64,000 bases of DNA from an uncultured Agathobaculum sp. (lineage in GTDB: Bacteria; Bacillota; Clostridia; Oscillospirales; Butyricicoccaceae): positions 3,395 through 67,394 of the forward strand of contig CAKSVR010000008.1 in NCBI GenBank assembly GCA_934504345.1, read 5' to 3'. Positions 31,998 through 40,496 of this stretch are shown one piece after another. The position numbers were made by a program, and so were the translations under genes. Below the pieces are notes generated by a model, which searched no databases, had not been told where the DNA came from, and saw nothing but the letters and a program-made list of their open reading frames with translations. The stretch's first letter is position 1. Each line of letters begins with the position of its first letter.

Positions 31998-32800
31998 GGG
32001 GCACGCGAGGCGTGTGAGCGCTGCGCCCTTTCCGGGCGGCAGCCCGTTCCTCGACAGCCGTTACACGGTGCACACGAGGCGCGTGAGCGCTGCGCCGTTT
32101 CCGGGCGGCAGCCCGTTCCTCGGCACCCTTTTCATGGTGCAACCGAGTTGCGGAGCAATACGCCCTTTCCGGGCGGGGGATTTCGCGCTCTGCGGAGCGC
32201 GGGAGAACGGCGCTCCCGCGCGGGGCCAAAAGGATAGACAACCTACGGTTTTCCACCCTCTTAGGAAGCTCCCCTTTTCCCTTTGGCAACCTCGCGAACG
32301 GGCCTTGCGGCCCTACTTCGTAGGTAACTCGCATAAAGGAACGGTATCGGTTCACGTTTTCCGCGTGGCTGCGGCGTAATCGCGGCAGATTGCACGGGTT
32401 TTGCGTAACTGAGTGTAGCAGAGCTCTAACGGCTTGAGCGTTGCTGTGAAAAGGATGGTCGGCGTTAAGCCGAGCCTATCAGGTGGTAGCGGTACTGCCG
32501 TTCTCCTTTTTCGGTCCCACCTCTAAGTAGGAACGGAACGTTCCGTCGCTCCGAGGTATCCCAAAAAGGGCGGAAGATGGAGTCCCAAGAGGATAGAAAC
32601 CACCGTAGGGGGTGTCTATCCTTTTGGAAACCGTTCCCGCGCTCCGCAGAGCGCGAAATCCCCAGCCCGGCAACGGCGTATCGCTCACGCAACTCGCGTG
32701 CACCAGAGAACGAATACCGAGGAAAGGGCCGCTGCCCATGGACGGCGTATCGCTCACGCGACTCGCGCACCCCGGAAAACGGCTGCTGTAAAACGGGCTG
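31998..32800. repeat. Mosaic repeat family B, longest copy, with duplicated terminal units
   Basis: The left end has two tandem copies of an about 80-bp unit (GAGGCGTGTGAGCGCTGCGC and GAGGCGCGTGAGCGCTGCGC); the right end has two inverse copies (ACGGCGTATCGCTCACGC twice). The central modules are those of the 14.0 and 27.4 kb elements. No supported gene. Confidence 0.8.
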
Positions 32801-32831
32801 TGCTCCCGAATGCTCCGCAAACGCCCGGATA

Positions 32832-32860
32832 AAAGCAAAACCGAGGTTTCCCTCGGTTTT
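32832..32860 (-). terminator. Terminator of the yabP-yabQ-divIC-S1 unit
   Basis: AAAACCGAGG-GAAA-CCTCGGTTTT then GCTTTTAT on the minus strand. Confidence 0.88.
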
Positions 32861-32865
32861 CTTCT

Positions 32866-33330
32866 TTATCTGCGGCGGCGCGAACCGTTCTTGCGGTCGG
32901 TCGCGTGGCGCACATCCGCCTGACGGCTTTCGCTGTCCGACATGAACGCTTTCAGCTTATCCTCAAAGCTCATGGTGGACGGGTCCTTCGGTGCCTGCTG
33001 TGCACGGCCGCGCGGCGCGGACGAACGCTGGAAACGCGGCTGGCGCGGCGCATAGCCGCCCTCACGGCGATCCTGGTGCGGCTGGCGCGGCTCCTGCGGC
33101 TGCGCCTTCTTAATAGACAGATTGATGCGGCCCGCCTGATCGATGTTGATGATCTTCACCTTGACCTGCTGGCCTTCCTGCAAGAAGTCCTTGATGTCGT
33201 TTACGAACGTCGATGCAACCTCCGAAATGTGCACCATGCCCGACTTACCCTCGGGCAGCGCAACAAATGCACCAAACTTGGTGATGCCGGTTACCTTGCC
33301 CTCTACGATCGCTCCCACTGCCAAATCCAT
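32866..33330 (-). CDS. S1 domain RNA-binding protein (YabR-like)
   Basis: 154 residues. One S1 domain (2-77: VGAIVEGKVTGITKFGAFVA, GMVHISEVASTFVNDI, VKVKIINIDQAGRINLSIKK) followed by a basic Arg/Gln/Pro-rich low-complexity tail ending NGSRRRR. It follows divIC as yabR does in Bacillus. Probably an RNA- or ribosome-binding accessory protein; the exact role is unknown. SD GGAGG 13 nt before the ATG. Confidence 0.9.
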   Translation of the reverse strand: MDLAVGAIVEGKVTGITKFGAFVALPEGKSGMVHISEVASTFVNDIKDFLQEGQQVKVKIINIDQAGRINLSIKKAQPQEPRQPHQDRREGGYAPRQPRFQRSSAPRGRAQQAPKDPSTMSFEDKLKAFMSDSESRQADVRHATDRKNGSRRRR

Positions 33331-33363
33331 ATAAGCTGTTTTGCCTCCGTTATTATTTCCCTT

Positions 33364-33645
33364 TTACCGGCTGGACGTATCCACAAAAATACGTTCTCCC
33401 GGCTCCGCATAGCCCAGTTCCGAGCGTGCCATTTCGCCGATGTCCTCCTCCGAGATGCCGCTCTGCATTTCCTCCCGAAGCGTTTCATTGGCTTTCTGGT
33501 ATTCCTCCACCCGCAGGGTCAGCGACGAGAGTTCCTCCCGCTTGGCCTTGATCTGCGTTTGCAGGCCGATAACGTGAACGACTGCGTAGATCAAAAACAC
33601 CAGCACCGCAATTCTGAGCATAACTGCTGCTGCACGTTTTGACAT
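33364..33645 (-). CDS. divIC: Septum formation initiator DivIC/FtsB-like
   Basis: 93 residues: short N terminus, one membrane helix (about 9-28), then a coiled coil (KAKREELSSLTLRVEEYQKA) and the family C-terminal motif ARSELGYAEPGERIFVD. A component of the FtsL-DivIB-DivIC divisome subcomplex. Located between yabQ and the S1 gene as in Bacillus. Confidence 0.92.
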   Translation of the reverse strand: MSKRAAAVMLRIAVLVFLIYAVVHVIGLQTQIKAKREELSSLTLRVEEYQKANETLREEMQSGISEEDIGEMARSELGYAEPGERIFVDTSSR

Positions 33646-33693
33646 TCGCTCACCTCATACCGTTTTACTGCACGCACCAGACTGATACAGTTT

Positions 33694-34152
33694 TTATTTT
33701 ATACCTTTTCCGCGAAAAAGAAAAGAGGCTTTTCTAAATTTTTTCGCCCAAAACAGAATTTTTTCCGGTTTGCACCGCTGCCTTGCCACCGTTTGACAGT
33801 GCCGCCGCAGCTCCTGTCCCCGGCGATGCACTGCCGCAGCGCCCCGTGCGAGGCGGTCGAGCACTGCTCTCACCTCGCCGCTGAGCGCGGCAAAGTACAA
33901 CGAAGCGCCGCCCGCGGCCGAAACCACGACGAAGCTCCTCGGCTGACCGGCCGCCGCCAGCAGCCCGAATTCAAACAGCCCGCCCAGCACGATCAGCCAG
34001 AACAGCGCATCGAACAGCGCCGTGCCGCCCGTGCCGCAGTGCGCGGCCAGCCGAACAGCCCGCAGCACATCATACACCGCGCCGATGCCCACGCCGAGCA
34101 GCAGGCTTTGCAGCACCAGCGTGATCTGCTCCTGATTGGTGAATGCCGTCAT
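33694..34152 (-). CDS. yabQ: Spore cortex biosynthesis protein YabQ
   Basis: 152 residues. An N-terminal membrane region with about four helices (LVLQSLLLGVGIGAVYDVLR, DALFWLIVLGGLFEFGLLAA) and a basic C-terminal tail. In Bacillus YabQ lies in the spore outer membrane and is needed for cortex formation under sigma-E. SD-like GTGAGGCGGC; six bases separate it from yabP. Confidence 0.92.
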   Translation of the reverse strand: MTAFTNQEQITLVLQSLLLGVGIGAVYDVLRAVRLAAHCGTGGTALFDALFWLIVLGGLFEFGLLAAAGQPRSFVVVSAAGGASLYFAALSGEVRAVLDRLARGAAAVHRRGQELRRHCQTVARQRCKPEKILFWAKKFRKASFLFRGKGIK

Positions 34153-34158
34153 GCCGCC

Positions 34159-34443
34159 TCACCCGCCGAACAGCCGCCGGAGCAGACTGCCGCGCGGCTG
34201 CACGCTGTCGTCGTACTCCAGCAGCCCGACCTCGCCCTGAATGATGAGCTCACCGGCCTCGAGCTGCAAGCGCTCAACGTGCAGGCCCTGTCCGCGCACG
34301 ACCAGCATCCCACGCACGGTTTCGAGCAGCACCTGCTCCTCGTCAAAGCTCTGCACATCGGTCACACCCGAAATGGTCAGCTTTTCCCGTCCCTCCAGGA
34401 TGACACTGTGCGGCATCTCACGGTTTCGTTCCTCCTGTGCCAT
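34159..34443 (-). CDS. yabP: Sporulation protein YabP
   Basis: 94 residues matching the YabP/YqfC family: HSVILEGREKLTISGVTDVQ, SFDEEQVLLETVRGMLVVRG, GELIIQGEVGLLEYD and a basic C terminus. A sigma-E regulon protein required for cortex assembly. It starts behind the rqcP terminator, so it probably has a sporulation promoter of its own. Confidence 0.94.
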   Translation of the reverse strand: MAQEERNREMPHSVILEGREKLTISGVTDVQSFDEEQVLLETVRGMLVVRGQGLHVERLQLEAGELIIQGEVGLLEYDDSVQPRGSLLRRLFGG

Positions 34444-34458
34444 GCGCTCCCCTCCCTA

Positions 34459-34498
34459 TAAAAATATCCCGCTCCACAATCTATGCGGGAGCGGGATA
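34459..34498 (-). terminator. Terminator separating rqcP from yabP
   Basis: An 11-bp perfect stem TATCCCGCTCC/GGAGCGGGATA and TTTTTATAG on the minus strand. Confidence 0.9.
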
Positions 34499-34503
34499 CT
34501 TTA

Positions 34504-34743
34504 TTACAGTTCGCGGTACAGCGCGGAGGCATCCGCCTTGAGCGTATGCTCGGCGATGTTCAGCACCTCCACCTTCATGGTGCGCTGACCGAATGCGATC
34601 TCGATCACATCGCCGATCTTCACCTGATACGACGCCTTGGCGGACTTGCCATTGACCGTGATACGGGCGGCATCGCACGCATCATTTGCGACCGTGCGGC
34701 GCTTGATGAGGCGCGATACTTTCAAATATTTATCTAATCTCAC
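34504..34743 (-). CDS. rqcP: RqcP-type S4 domain protein (YabO)
   Basis: 79 residues, essentially one S4 RNA-binding domain (MRLDKYLKVSRLIKRRTVAN, KSAKASYQVKIGDVIEIAFG). RqcP works with RqcH in C-terminal alanine tailing of stalled nascent chains on the 50S subunit. GTG start overlapping the hup stop (GTGA). Gene order hup-rqcP-yabP matches other spore formers. Confidence 0.92.
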   Translation of the reverse strand: MRLDKYLKVSRLIKRRTVANDACDAARITVNGKSAKASYQVKIGDVIEIAFGQRTMKVEVLNIAEHTLKADASALYREL

Positions 34744-35021
34744 TTGTTTCCGTCTACCTTATCCTTCAAAACTTTGCCCGGCTTGAACACCGGCATGGTC
34801 GCCGCGGCAATGGCGATCTCCTCGCCCGTGCGCGGATTGTGGCCCGTGCGTGCCGCACGTTCCTTGGTTTCAAACGTACCGAAGCCGCTGATCTGCATTT
34901 TGCCGCCCGCCGCCATCACATCCGCGATGGCAGTGAACATGGTGTCGATCGTCTTTTCGGTATCCTTCTTGGAAAAGCCGGTCTTTTCGGCAACCAGCGT
35001 CACCAGTTCGCTTTTATTCAT
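34740..35021 (-). CDS. hup: HU family DNA-binding protein
   Basis: 93 residues; histone-like dimeric DNA-bending protein. MNKSELVTLVAEKTGFSKKD, ISGFGTFETKERAARTGHNP and TGEEIAIAAATMPVFKPGK are the full HU pattern. SD AAAAGGAG. Lies between mazG and rqcP. Confidence 0.96.
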   Translation of the reverse strand: MNKSELVTLVAEKTGFSKKDTEKTIDTMFTAIADVMAAGGKMQISGFGTFETKERAARTGHNPRTGEEIAIAAATMPVFKPGKVLKDKVDGNK

Positions 35022-35034
35022 GCTTTTGCTCCTT

Positions 35035-35832
35035 TTATGCGTGTTCCTTGTGTTTTGCGCTGTCCCACAGGGCATCCAGCTCGGTGAGCGACAGATCGGC
35101 CAGCTTTTTGCCCGCGGCGTTCGCCTGCTGTTCCATCTCCGCGAAGCGGCTGACGAACTTGTTGCAGGTCTTTTCGGCGGCGGCCTCCGGATCGATCTTC
35201 AGGTGGCGCGCCACATTGACCGAAGCGAACAGCAGGTCGCCGAGCTCCTCCTCCGGGTTTCCGTCGCCGTCGATGGCGCGGCGCACCTCGTCGAGCTCCT
35301 CCTGCACCTTGTCGAGCGCATCGCCCACGTTATCCCAGTCAAAGCCGATCTTTGCGGCCTTTTTCTGCAATTTCTCCGCGCGGATAAGGCTCGGCAGGCT
35401 CTTTGCCACGCTCGCGAGCGTCTGCGTTTCGGTTTTCTGATGCTTCTCCACGCGCTTGAGGTCATCCCAGTTCTTGAGGATCTCCTCCGTCGAGCCGACC
35501 TCGACATTGCCAAAAATATGCGGATGGCGGAAGATCAGCTTTTTGCAGATGCCGTCCGCCACATCGTTGATGTCGAACGTGCCCTTTTCTTTTTCCATCT
35601 GCGTGTGGAACACGACTTGGAGCAGCACATCGCCGAGCTCCTCTTTCATGTGCTCGGTGTCCTCGTCGTCGATGGCCTCGCATACCTCATAGGTTTCCTC
35701 GATGAAGTTGCGGCGGATGGAATGATGATCCTGCTCCCGGTCCCACATACAGCCGTCCGGCGCACGCAGGATCTCCATGATGCGGAGCAGATCTTCGAAC
35801 TTATACGATTCTTTTATCTCAAAATCAACCAT
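35035..35832 (-). CDS. mazG: Nucleoside triphosphate pyrophosphohydrolase MazG
   Basis: 265 residues, two tandem MazG domains. The first has EETYEVCEAIDDED and EELGDVLLQVVFH (metal-binding Glu/Asp), the second EELDEVRRAIDGDG and EEELGDLLFASVNVARH. It hydrolyses (d)NTPs to monophosphates and PPi, cleaning aberrant nucleotides. It lies just after spoVB and before hup, as yabN in Bacillus (though without the Bacillus tetrapyrrole methylase domain). Confidence 0.95.
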   Translation of the reverse strand: MVDFEIKESYKFEDLLRIMEILRAPDGCMWDREQDHHSIRRNFIEETYEVCEAIDDEDTEHMKEELGDVLLQVVFHTQMEKEKGTFDINDVADGICKKLIFRHPHIFGNVEVGSTEEILKNWDDLKRVEKHQKTETQTLASVAKSLPSLIRAEKLQKKAAKIGFDWDNVGDALDKVQEELDEVRRAIDGDGNPEEELGDLLFASVNVARHLKIDPEAAAEKTCNKFVSRFAEMEQQANAAGKKLADLSLTELDALWDSAKHKEHA

Positions 35833-35856
35833 TTTTGCACTTCCTGATTTCTTTGT

Positions 35857-37482
35857 TTACTTCAAATGCAGCATATCCGCGATTTTTTCGCCCTTGGGCA
35901 GCAGCAGGACATCATCCCGCTCGACTGCGCGCAGCGCCAGCAGCAGCACCGCATATACGACCACTGCCACACCGATGCACATGAGTGTCACCAGCTTGTC
36001 GAGCATCGAGCCTGGCGCCGCATTCAGCGCACCGGTCAGCACGCGCTGCGCGATGAACACCGCCGCGCTCATGCCGAGCGCAGCCGCCAGCGGGCGGCCG
36101 ACCGTTTTACCGACCGGCGGCAGTGCGTTGGACAGCCGCTTGATGTGGAACAGGTTGATGAGCGCGATCAGCCAGTAGCACACTGCCGTGCTGATGGGCG
36201 CACCCGCGATATTGAGCTCTGCATTGCCGATGAGAAAATAGTCGCCCAGCATTTTAACGACCGCACCCGCAAACATCGAAACGAGCGGCAGGTCGATGCG
36301 GCCGAACGCCTGCAAGGTCGCATTCGTGACAGCCACGAGCGCCACCGCCGGAACCGCCCAGCCGAGCAGACCCATCAGCTGGCCGCCCAGCACCGTGCCC
36401 TGCGAATAGAACATCCGCAGGATGGGCCCGGACAGCATGACAAAGCCCGCGCCGGCCGGCAGCGTGATGATGATGGTCATACGCAGGGTCGTGCCCAGCG
36501 TTTTGGATACCTTGGTGTGGTTCTGCGCCGCACGGGCGCTTGCGATGGTCGGCAGCACGCTGACCGCCAGCGCGGTGATGAGCGTCTGCGGCAGATTGAA
36601 AAAGTTGATGGCCTGACCCGTGTAAATGCCGTAGGTGGACATCGCCTCGCGCGCCGTCATGCCGACCGCCGGACTTTGCAGCCGCGACGAGATGAGCGCA
36701 ACGTCGATAAGATCGGTCAGACTCATGACTGCCGAGCTGATGGTGATGGGGATGGACAGGCTGAGCAGCGTTTTCGCCAGCTGGCCTGCCGGGCGCACGC
36801 TGTCGTTCAGCGCGTGGACAGTCGTGCTGCTGTGCCGCGTCACCGCGCCCTGAATGAGCATATACACGGCGGCGGCCGCCTCACCGATGGTAACGCCGAG
36901 CACGGTCATTGCCGCGACAATCGGGTCGGAAAAGCTGTGCTGCACGGCGTAATGCGCCAGCCCGAGGCCGATGAACAGCTTGCCCATCGCCTCGATGACC
37001 TGCGAAACCGCCGTCGGCACCATGTTCGAGCGGCCCTGATAGTAGCCGCGGAACACCGCGAGGATGGACACCATCAGCACACTCGGCGCGATGGCCATGA
37101 CGGCCAGACGGGAGTCCGCGCTCTTGATCCATTCCGCGAACGTGCCCGCGCCGAAGAACAGCGCCACCGAGCACAGCGCGCCGACCGGCACGAAGATGCA
37201 CGCCGCCACGCGAACCGTGCGCCGTACCTCGTGCTCTCTGCCGCAGGCTGTCGCCTCCGCGACCATTTTCGCCAGCGCGGCGGGCAGACCCACGGTGGAT
37301 ACCATCAGCATCGCCGTATAGATGCGGTACGCTGCGCTGAACATACCGAACGCCGGGGAATCCTTGCCGCCGATCATGTTGAGCAGCGGGATCTGGAAGA
37401 ACGCGCCGATGACCTTGACGACAAGGCTTGCGATCATCAAAATGAACGCACCCTGTATGAAATTCTGTTTTTTACGCTGCAA
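35857..37482 (-). CDS. spoVB: SpoVB-like polysaccharide/lipid flippase (MVF superfamily)
   Basis: 541 residues with about 14 transmembrane helices of the MOP/MVF fold. QNFIQGAFILMIASLVVKVI followed by GAFFQIPLLNMIGGKDSPAF is typical of SpoVB, which is needed for spore cortex and is thought to flip lipid II across the forespore membrane. I place the start at TTG, 10 nt behind AAGGAG; a GTG 12 codons upstream (behind AGGGG) is possible, but a likely -10 (TACTAT at 37531-37536) sits too close to it. First gene of spoVB-mazG-hup-rqcP. Confidence 0.92.
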   Translation of the reverse strand: MQRKKQNFIQGAFILMIASLVVKVIGAFFQIPLLNMIGGKDSPAFGMFSAAYRIYTAMLMVSTVGLPAALAKMVAEATACGREHEVRRTVRVAACIFVPVGALCSVALFFGAGTFAEWIKSADSRLAVMAIAPSVLMVSILAVFRGYYQGRSNMVPTAVSQVIEAMGKLFIGLGLAHYAVQHSFSDPIVAAMTVLGVTIGEAAAAVYMLIQGAVTRHSSTTVHALNDSVRPAGQLAKTLLSLSIPITISSAVMSLTDLIDVALISSRLQSPAVGMTAREAMSTYGIYTGQAINFFNLPQTLITALAVSVLPTIASARAAQNHTKVSKTLGTTLRMTIIITLPAGAGFVMLSGPILRMFYSQGTVLGGQLMGLLGWAVPAVALVAVTNATLQAFGRIDLPLVSMFAGAVVKMLGDYFLIGNAELNIAGAPISTAVCYWLIALINLFHIKRLSNALPPVGKTVGRPLAAALGMSAAVFIAQRVLTGALNAAPGSMLDKLVTLMCIGVAVVVYAVLLLALRAVERDDVLLLPKGEKIADMLHLK

Positions 37483-37560
37483 GCGCCGCACGCTCCTTCT
37501 CCATTTGAAAATGGGCACAGCTGCCCCTGCATAGTAGTTTATATGTCATGCCGCGCAAGA

Positions 37561-37953
37561 TTATAACTCTTTGCCGCACGCCGAGCAGAACGCATCGTCC
37601 CTGCCGCACGGCTTGCCGCAGTGCGGGCAGGCCGTTACCGAACGCAGCTCCGCCAGCTTTTCGCGCAGCTCCGCCAGCTTTTCCTGCTTGGCATCGACCT
37701 GCGCCATCTTTTCGTCCATTTCCTCGTTGGTGACCTCCGCGCCGCGGTGCAGATCGTACACCAGCTTGCCGATCTCCTTGTACAGCGCTTCGCACTCGGT
37801 ATTCAGGTCAAAAATCTGTAGATTGATGCGGGTCGCAAGGGCAAGATCGTTCGCCTTTTTGCCGGCCACGCCTGCCGCATGACGGGATACCCTGCCGGTC
37901 TTATCCGCCATATCCTTTACTTTATCCAGAAAAGCCTGCATTTTCATATCCAT
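37561..37953 (-). CDS. Zinc-ribbon protein with coiled coil, function unknown
   Basis: 130 residues. The N-terminal helical part (MKMQAFLDKVKDMADKTG) is followed by a long helix ending in the heptad-like KMAQVDAKQEKLAELREKLA and a C-terminal zinc ribbon CPHCGKPCGRDDAFCSACG with two CxxC pairs. The ATG follows AAGGAG. It has its own promoter and lies upstream of spoVB. This architecture is common in Firmicutes but its job is unknown. Confidence 0.85.
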   Translation of the reverse strand: MDMKMQAFLDKVKDMADKTGRVSRHAAGVAGKKANDLALATRINLQIFDLNTECEALYKEIGKLVYDLHRGAEVTNEEMDEKMAQVDAKQEKLAELREKLAELRSVTACPHCGKPCGRDDAFCSACGKEL

Positions 37954-38025
37954 AGCTTGTCGCTCCTTCCGATGGGGCACACGCCGCCATTATCGGTCAT
38001 TGGTGATGCCACTGTGTGGTATTCC

Positions 38026-38054
38026 ATTATACTTCACGCCCTGTTAAAAAGCAA
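38026..38054 (-). promoter_or_regulatory. Promoter of the zinc-ribbon gene
   Basis: Minus-strand TTGCTT, 17 bp, TATAAT; it nearly abuts the stop codon of the upstream kinase gene. Confidence 0.7.
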
Positions 38055-38056
38055 TA

Positions 38057-38980
38057 TCAGCCGATAAACTCGTGCAGAACGGAATCCTCCGGCATATACG
38101 GCTTGTAGTCGATGGGCGCAACCGTATCCAAAATGCTGCCGAGCGGCGCAAGGTCGGCCTGCTCGAGCGCCTCCTCCTCGCCATGCAGCGCTCTGCCGAT
38201 GTGCTGCATGAGGATGTTGGTTTCATACGGCAGATAAGTGTCCACCGTCAGGTCGGCCTGCCCACGGTACGGCGAGATATACAGCCGTTCGCCGCGGCGC
38301 ACCGAGTTCCACTGCTTGAGGGTGTGCTCGATCGAGGTGCTGCGGAACAGGCTGTCGCGCACGGCGCGGCGCAGGAAGCGCAGCATATACGGCTCGACAC
38401 GCACATTCCGGTCGGTCAGGATGACGCTCGCCACCGACAGATACACGCTCGTCGCGTGCTTCTCCAGCTCGCCCATGATGACCGGATTGAAAGCATGGAT
38501 GCCCTCTATCATCACGATCTCGTCCTTGTGGAGCTGCACTGCGCGGTCGTTGCGATGCGAGGTGCGCGTTTCAAAGTCGAAGCGCGGCACGAGGATCTCC
38601 TCGCCCGCCACAAGACGGGTCAGGTGGTCGCGCAGCAGATCAAGATCCATGCACTCCGGGCTTTCGAGGTCGTTTACGCCGTTTTCCTCGTCGAACGGGA
38701 TGTCATAAGTGCCCGAGGTGCGGTAATAATCGTCCATCGAGATCATGTGCGCGTGGATGCCCGCCAGCTCGAGGATGCGCCCGATGCGGTCGTTCGTGGT
38801 GGTCTTGCCGGACGAGGACGGCCCGTTGATGAGCACGATGGGCTTTCGCTTGCAGTTCGCGGCGATCTGGTCTGCCACCAGATGCAGCTGGCGGTGATAG
38901 CCCTCCTCACAGTCATGCACAAAGGCCTCCGCATCGTGTTCTGCGCGGTGATTGATGTATTTCAGGGTGTATTCTGCCAT
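38057..38980 (-). CDS. Uridine kinase-like P-loop kinase
   Basis: 307 residues of the phosphoribulokinase/uridine kinase family. P-loop INGPSSSGKTTT (51-62), MISMDDYYRT, IVMIEGIHAFNP and the RFLRRAVRDSLFRSTSIEHT lid region are visible. Longer than plain Udk (about 210): an extra N-terminal segment of about 45 residues and a C-terminal domain suggest the clostridial nucleoside kinase group rather than a housekeeping Udk. SD AAGGAGG. Single gene between hemZ and the zinc-ribbon gene. Confidence 0.88.
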   Translation of the reverse strand: MAEYTLKYINHRAEHDAEAFVHDCEEGYHRQLHLVADQIAANCKRKPIVLINGPSSSGKTTTNDRIGRILELAGIHAHMISMDDYYRTSGTYDIPFDEENGVNDLESPECMDLDLLRDHLTRLVAGEEILVPRFDFETRTSHRNDRAVQLHKDEIVMIEGIHAFNPVIMGELEKHATSVYLSVASVILTDRNVRVEPYMLRFLRRAVRDSLFRSTSIEHTLKQWNSVRRGERLYISPYRGQADLTVDTYLPYETNILMQHIGRALHGEEEALEQADLAPLGSILDTVAPIDYKPYMPEDSVLHEFIG

Positions 38981-39026
38981 AGTCAGTCCCTCCTTGCGGA
39001 TTCACTCACTCATTTCCATAGTTCGA

Positions 39027-40496
39027 TCATTTCTTGGGGAACAGCAGCTTTTTCTTGCCGTTTGCCAGTCTGTCCGCCGCCTGAATGTATTCGAGCGGGT
39101 ATTTCGGGTTGTTGGCGCGCTCGATCCACCCGGTTTCGCGCACCACGCGCTTGGAAACACCGCCCGCGCCGAGCGACAAAATCGTTTGCAGCTCCTCCAT
39201 CATGCTGACGTTGTAAAAGCATTCGGTGTCCGGCCTGCACCAGCCGACATTCTCAAAGCCGCCCGCCGTGAACTTCTGCCGATAGAGATAATACGGCCCG
39301 TAACCCGCATTTTGCAGCGCATGAGATGCGCCGTCCAGCATTTTGAAAACCGTATCGCGCCGGGCGGAGGCCGCCGCCTTGTCGGTCAGGTCTGCGCCGC
39401 GCTTGATGGCCAGCGTGTGCACCGTGATGTTCTCCGGCGAAAGTCCCAGCAAAGTATCCACAGTCTGTGCAAAGGTTTCGGCGGTGTCGCCGGTCAGGCC
39501 CGCGATGAGGTCCATGTTGATCTCGTCAAAGCCCGCCTGCCGCGCCTCGTCAAACGCGCGGAGCACATCGGCAGCGCCGTGTCTGCGGCCGATAGCCGCC
39601 AGAACCGCATCGTTCATGCTCTGCGGGTTGATGCTCACGCGGCCAACGCCCGCGCTTTTGAGCACGCGCAGCTTTTCCGGCGTGATGGTATCCGGACGTC
39701 CCGCTTCCACAGTATATTCACGAAGCTGCGAAAAATCAAAGCTGTTTTCCAGCGCCGAGAGCAGCCGCGCGAGCTGCTGCTCGTCCAGCGTGGTCGGCGT
39801 GCCGCCGCCGATGTATACGCTCTGCACCCGCTTGCCCGCTTCGCGGACGAGCGCCGCCGTTTCCTCGATCTCGCGGCACAGCGTATCCAGATACGGCTCG
39901 ATGAGCCCCGCCGACTGCGCTGTTGTCGCGGATACGAACGAGCAGTAATAGCACCGCGACGGGCAGAACGGGATGCCGACATACAGCGAAATATCGTTCT
40001 CCCCGATGGTCTTGTCCATCTCCATCGCGGTCGCCGCCGCGCGGATGGTCAGCGCCGTGCGCTCAGGCGAAACGTGGAAGTGTTCGCGCAGCTCGGCTGC
40101 CGCCTCGCCGCGCGTCATGCCGCGCTCGATCATGCCGCGCGCCAGCTTGGCCGGACGAACGCCGGTCAGGCTTCCCCAGACAGGCGGCTGCGGCAGGAAC
40201 GGCACGACCGCATCGTACACGGTCGTTTTCACCAGCTCGGTGATGGTGCGCTTGCAGTCCAGCGTTTCCAATCCGGCGATGGAGGCGCGTTTCTCGGCCT
40301 CCTGTGTCACGCCATCCATGCAGACGATGGCACGAGCCGCCGCTTCGCCGTTCTCCTCGGTCAGGATGCTGCGGCAGTACGGCTCGGTGAGCTGCTCGGC
40401 GGTATCCGCCTTGGATAACGTTTCGGTCGGCAGCAGATGGAACAGCATTTCCTCCACCGCGTGTTTCAGTTCGTGATTTTCCAGTGTATAGATCAT
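39027..40496 (-). CDS. hemZ: Oxygen-independent coproporphyrinogen III dehydrogenase-like HemZ
   Basis: 489 residues. Clostridial HemZ-type radical SAM protein: CPSRCYYC holds the cluster (about residues 175-182) within SLYVGIPFCPSRCYYCSFVS, followed by VYIGGGTPTTLDEQQL and VEAGRPDTITPEKL. Residues before 165 form the N-terminal domain typical of this subgroup. It overlaps the MBL gene (ATGA). Whether it acts in haem synthesis here is uncertain; no other haem genes are in the window. Confidence 0.93.
   Translation of the reverse strand: MIYTLENHELKHAVEEMLFHLLPTETLSKADTAEQLTEPYCRSILTEENGEAAARAIVCMDGVTQEAEKRASIAGLETLDCKRTITELVKTTVYDAVVPFLPQPPVWGSLTGVRPAKLARGMIERGMTRGEAAAELREHFHVSPERTALTIRAAATAMEMDKTIGENDISLYVGIPFCPSRCYYCSFVSATTAQSAGLIEPYLDTLCREIEETAALVREAGKRVQSVYIGGGTPTTLDEQQLARLLSALENSFDFSQLREYTVEAGRPDTITPEKLRVLKSAGVGRVSINPQSMNDAVLAAIGRRHGAADVLRAFDEARQAGFDEINMDLIAGLTGDTAETFAQTVDTLLGLSPENITVHTLAIKRGADLTDKAAASARRDTVFKMLDGASHALQNAGYGPYYLYRQKFTAGGFENVGWCRPDTECFYNVSMMEELQTILSLGAGGVSKRVVRETGWIERANNPKYPLEYIQAADRLANGKKKLLFPKK

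Noticed and set aside
31873..32000. Short peptide frames across the 31.9 kb small RNA
   Set aside because: Neither start has an SD, and both frames run into the terminator and then repeat DNA.
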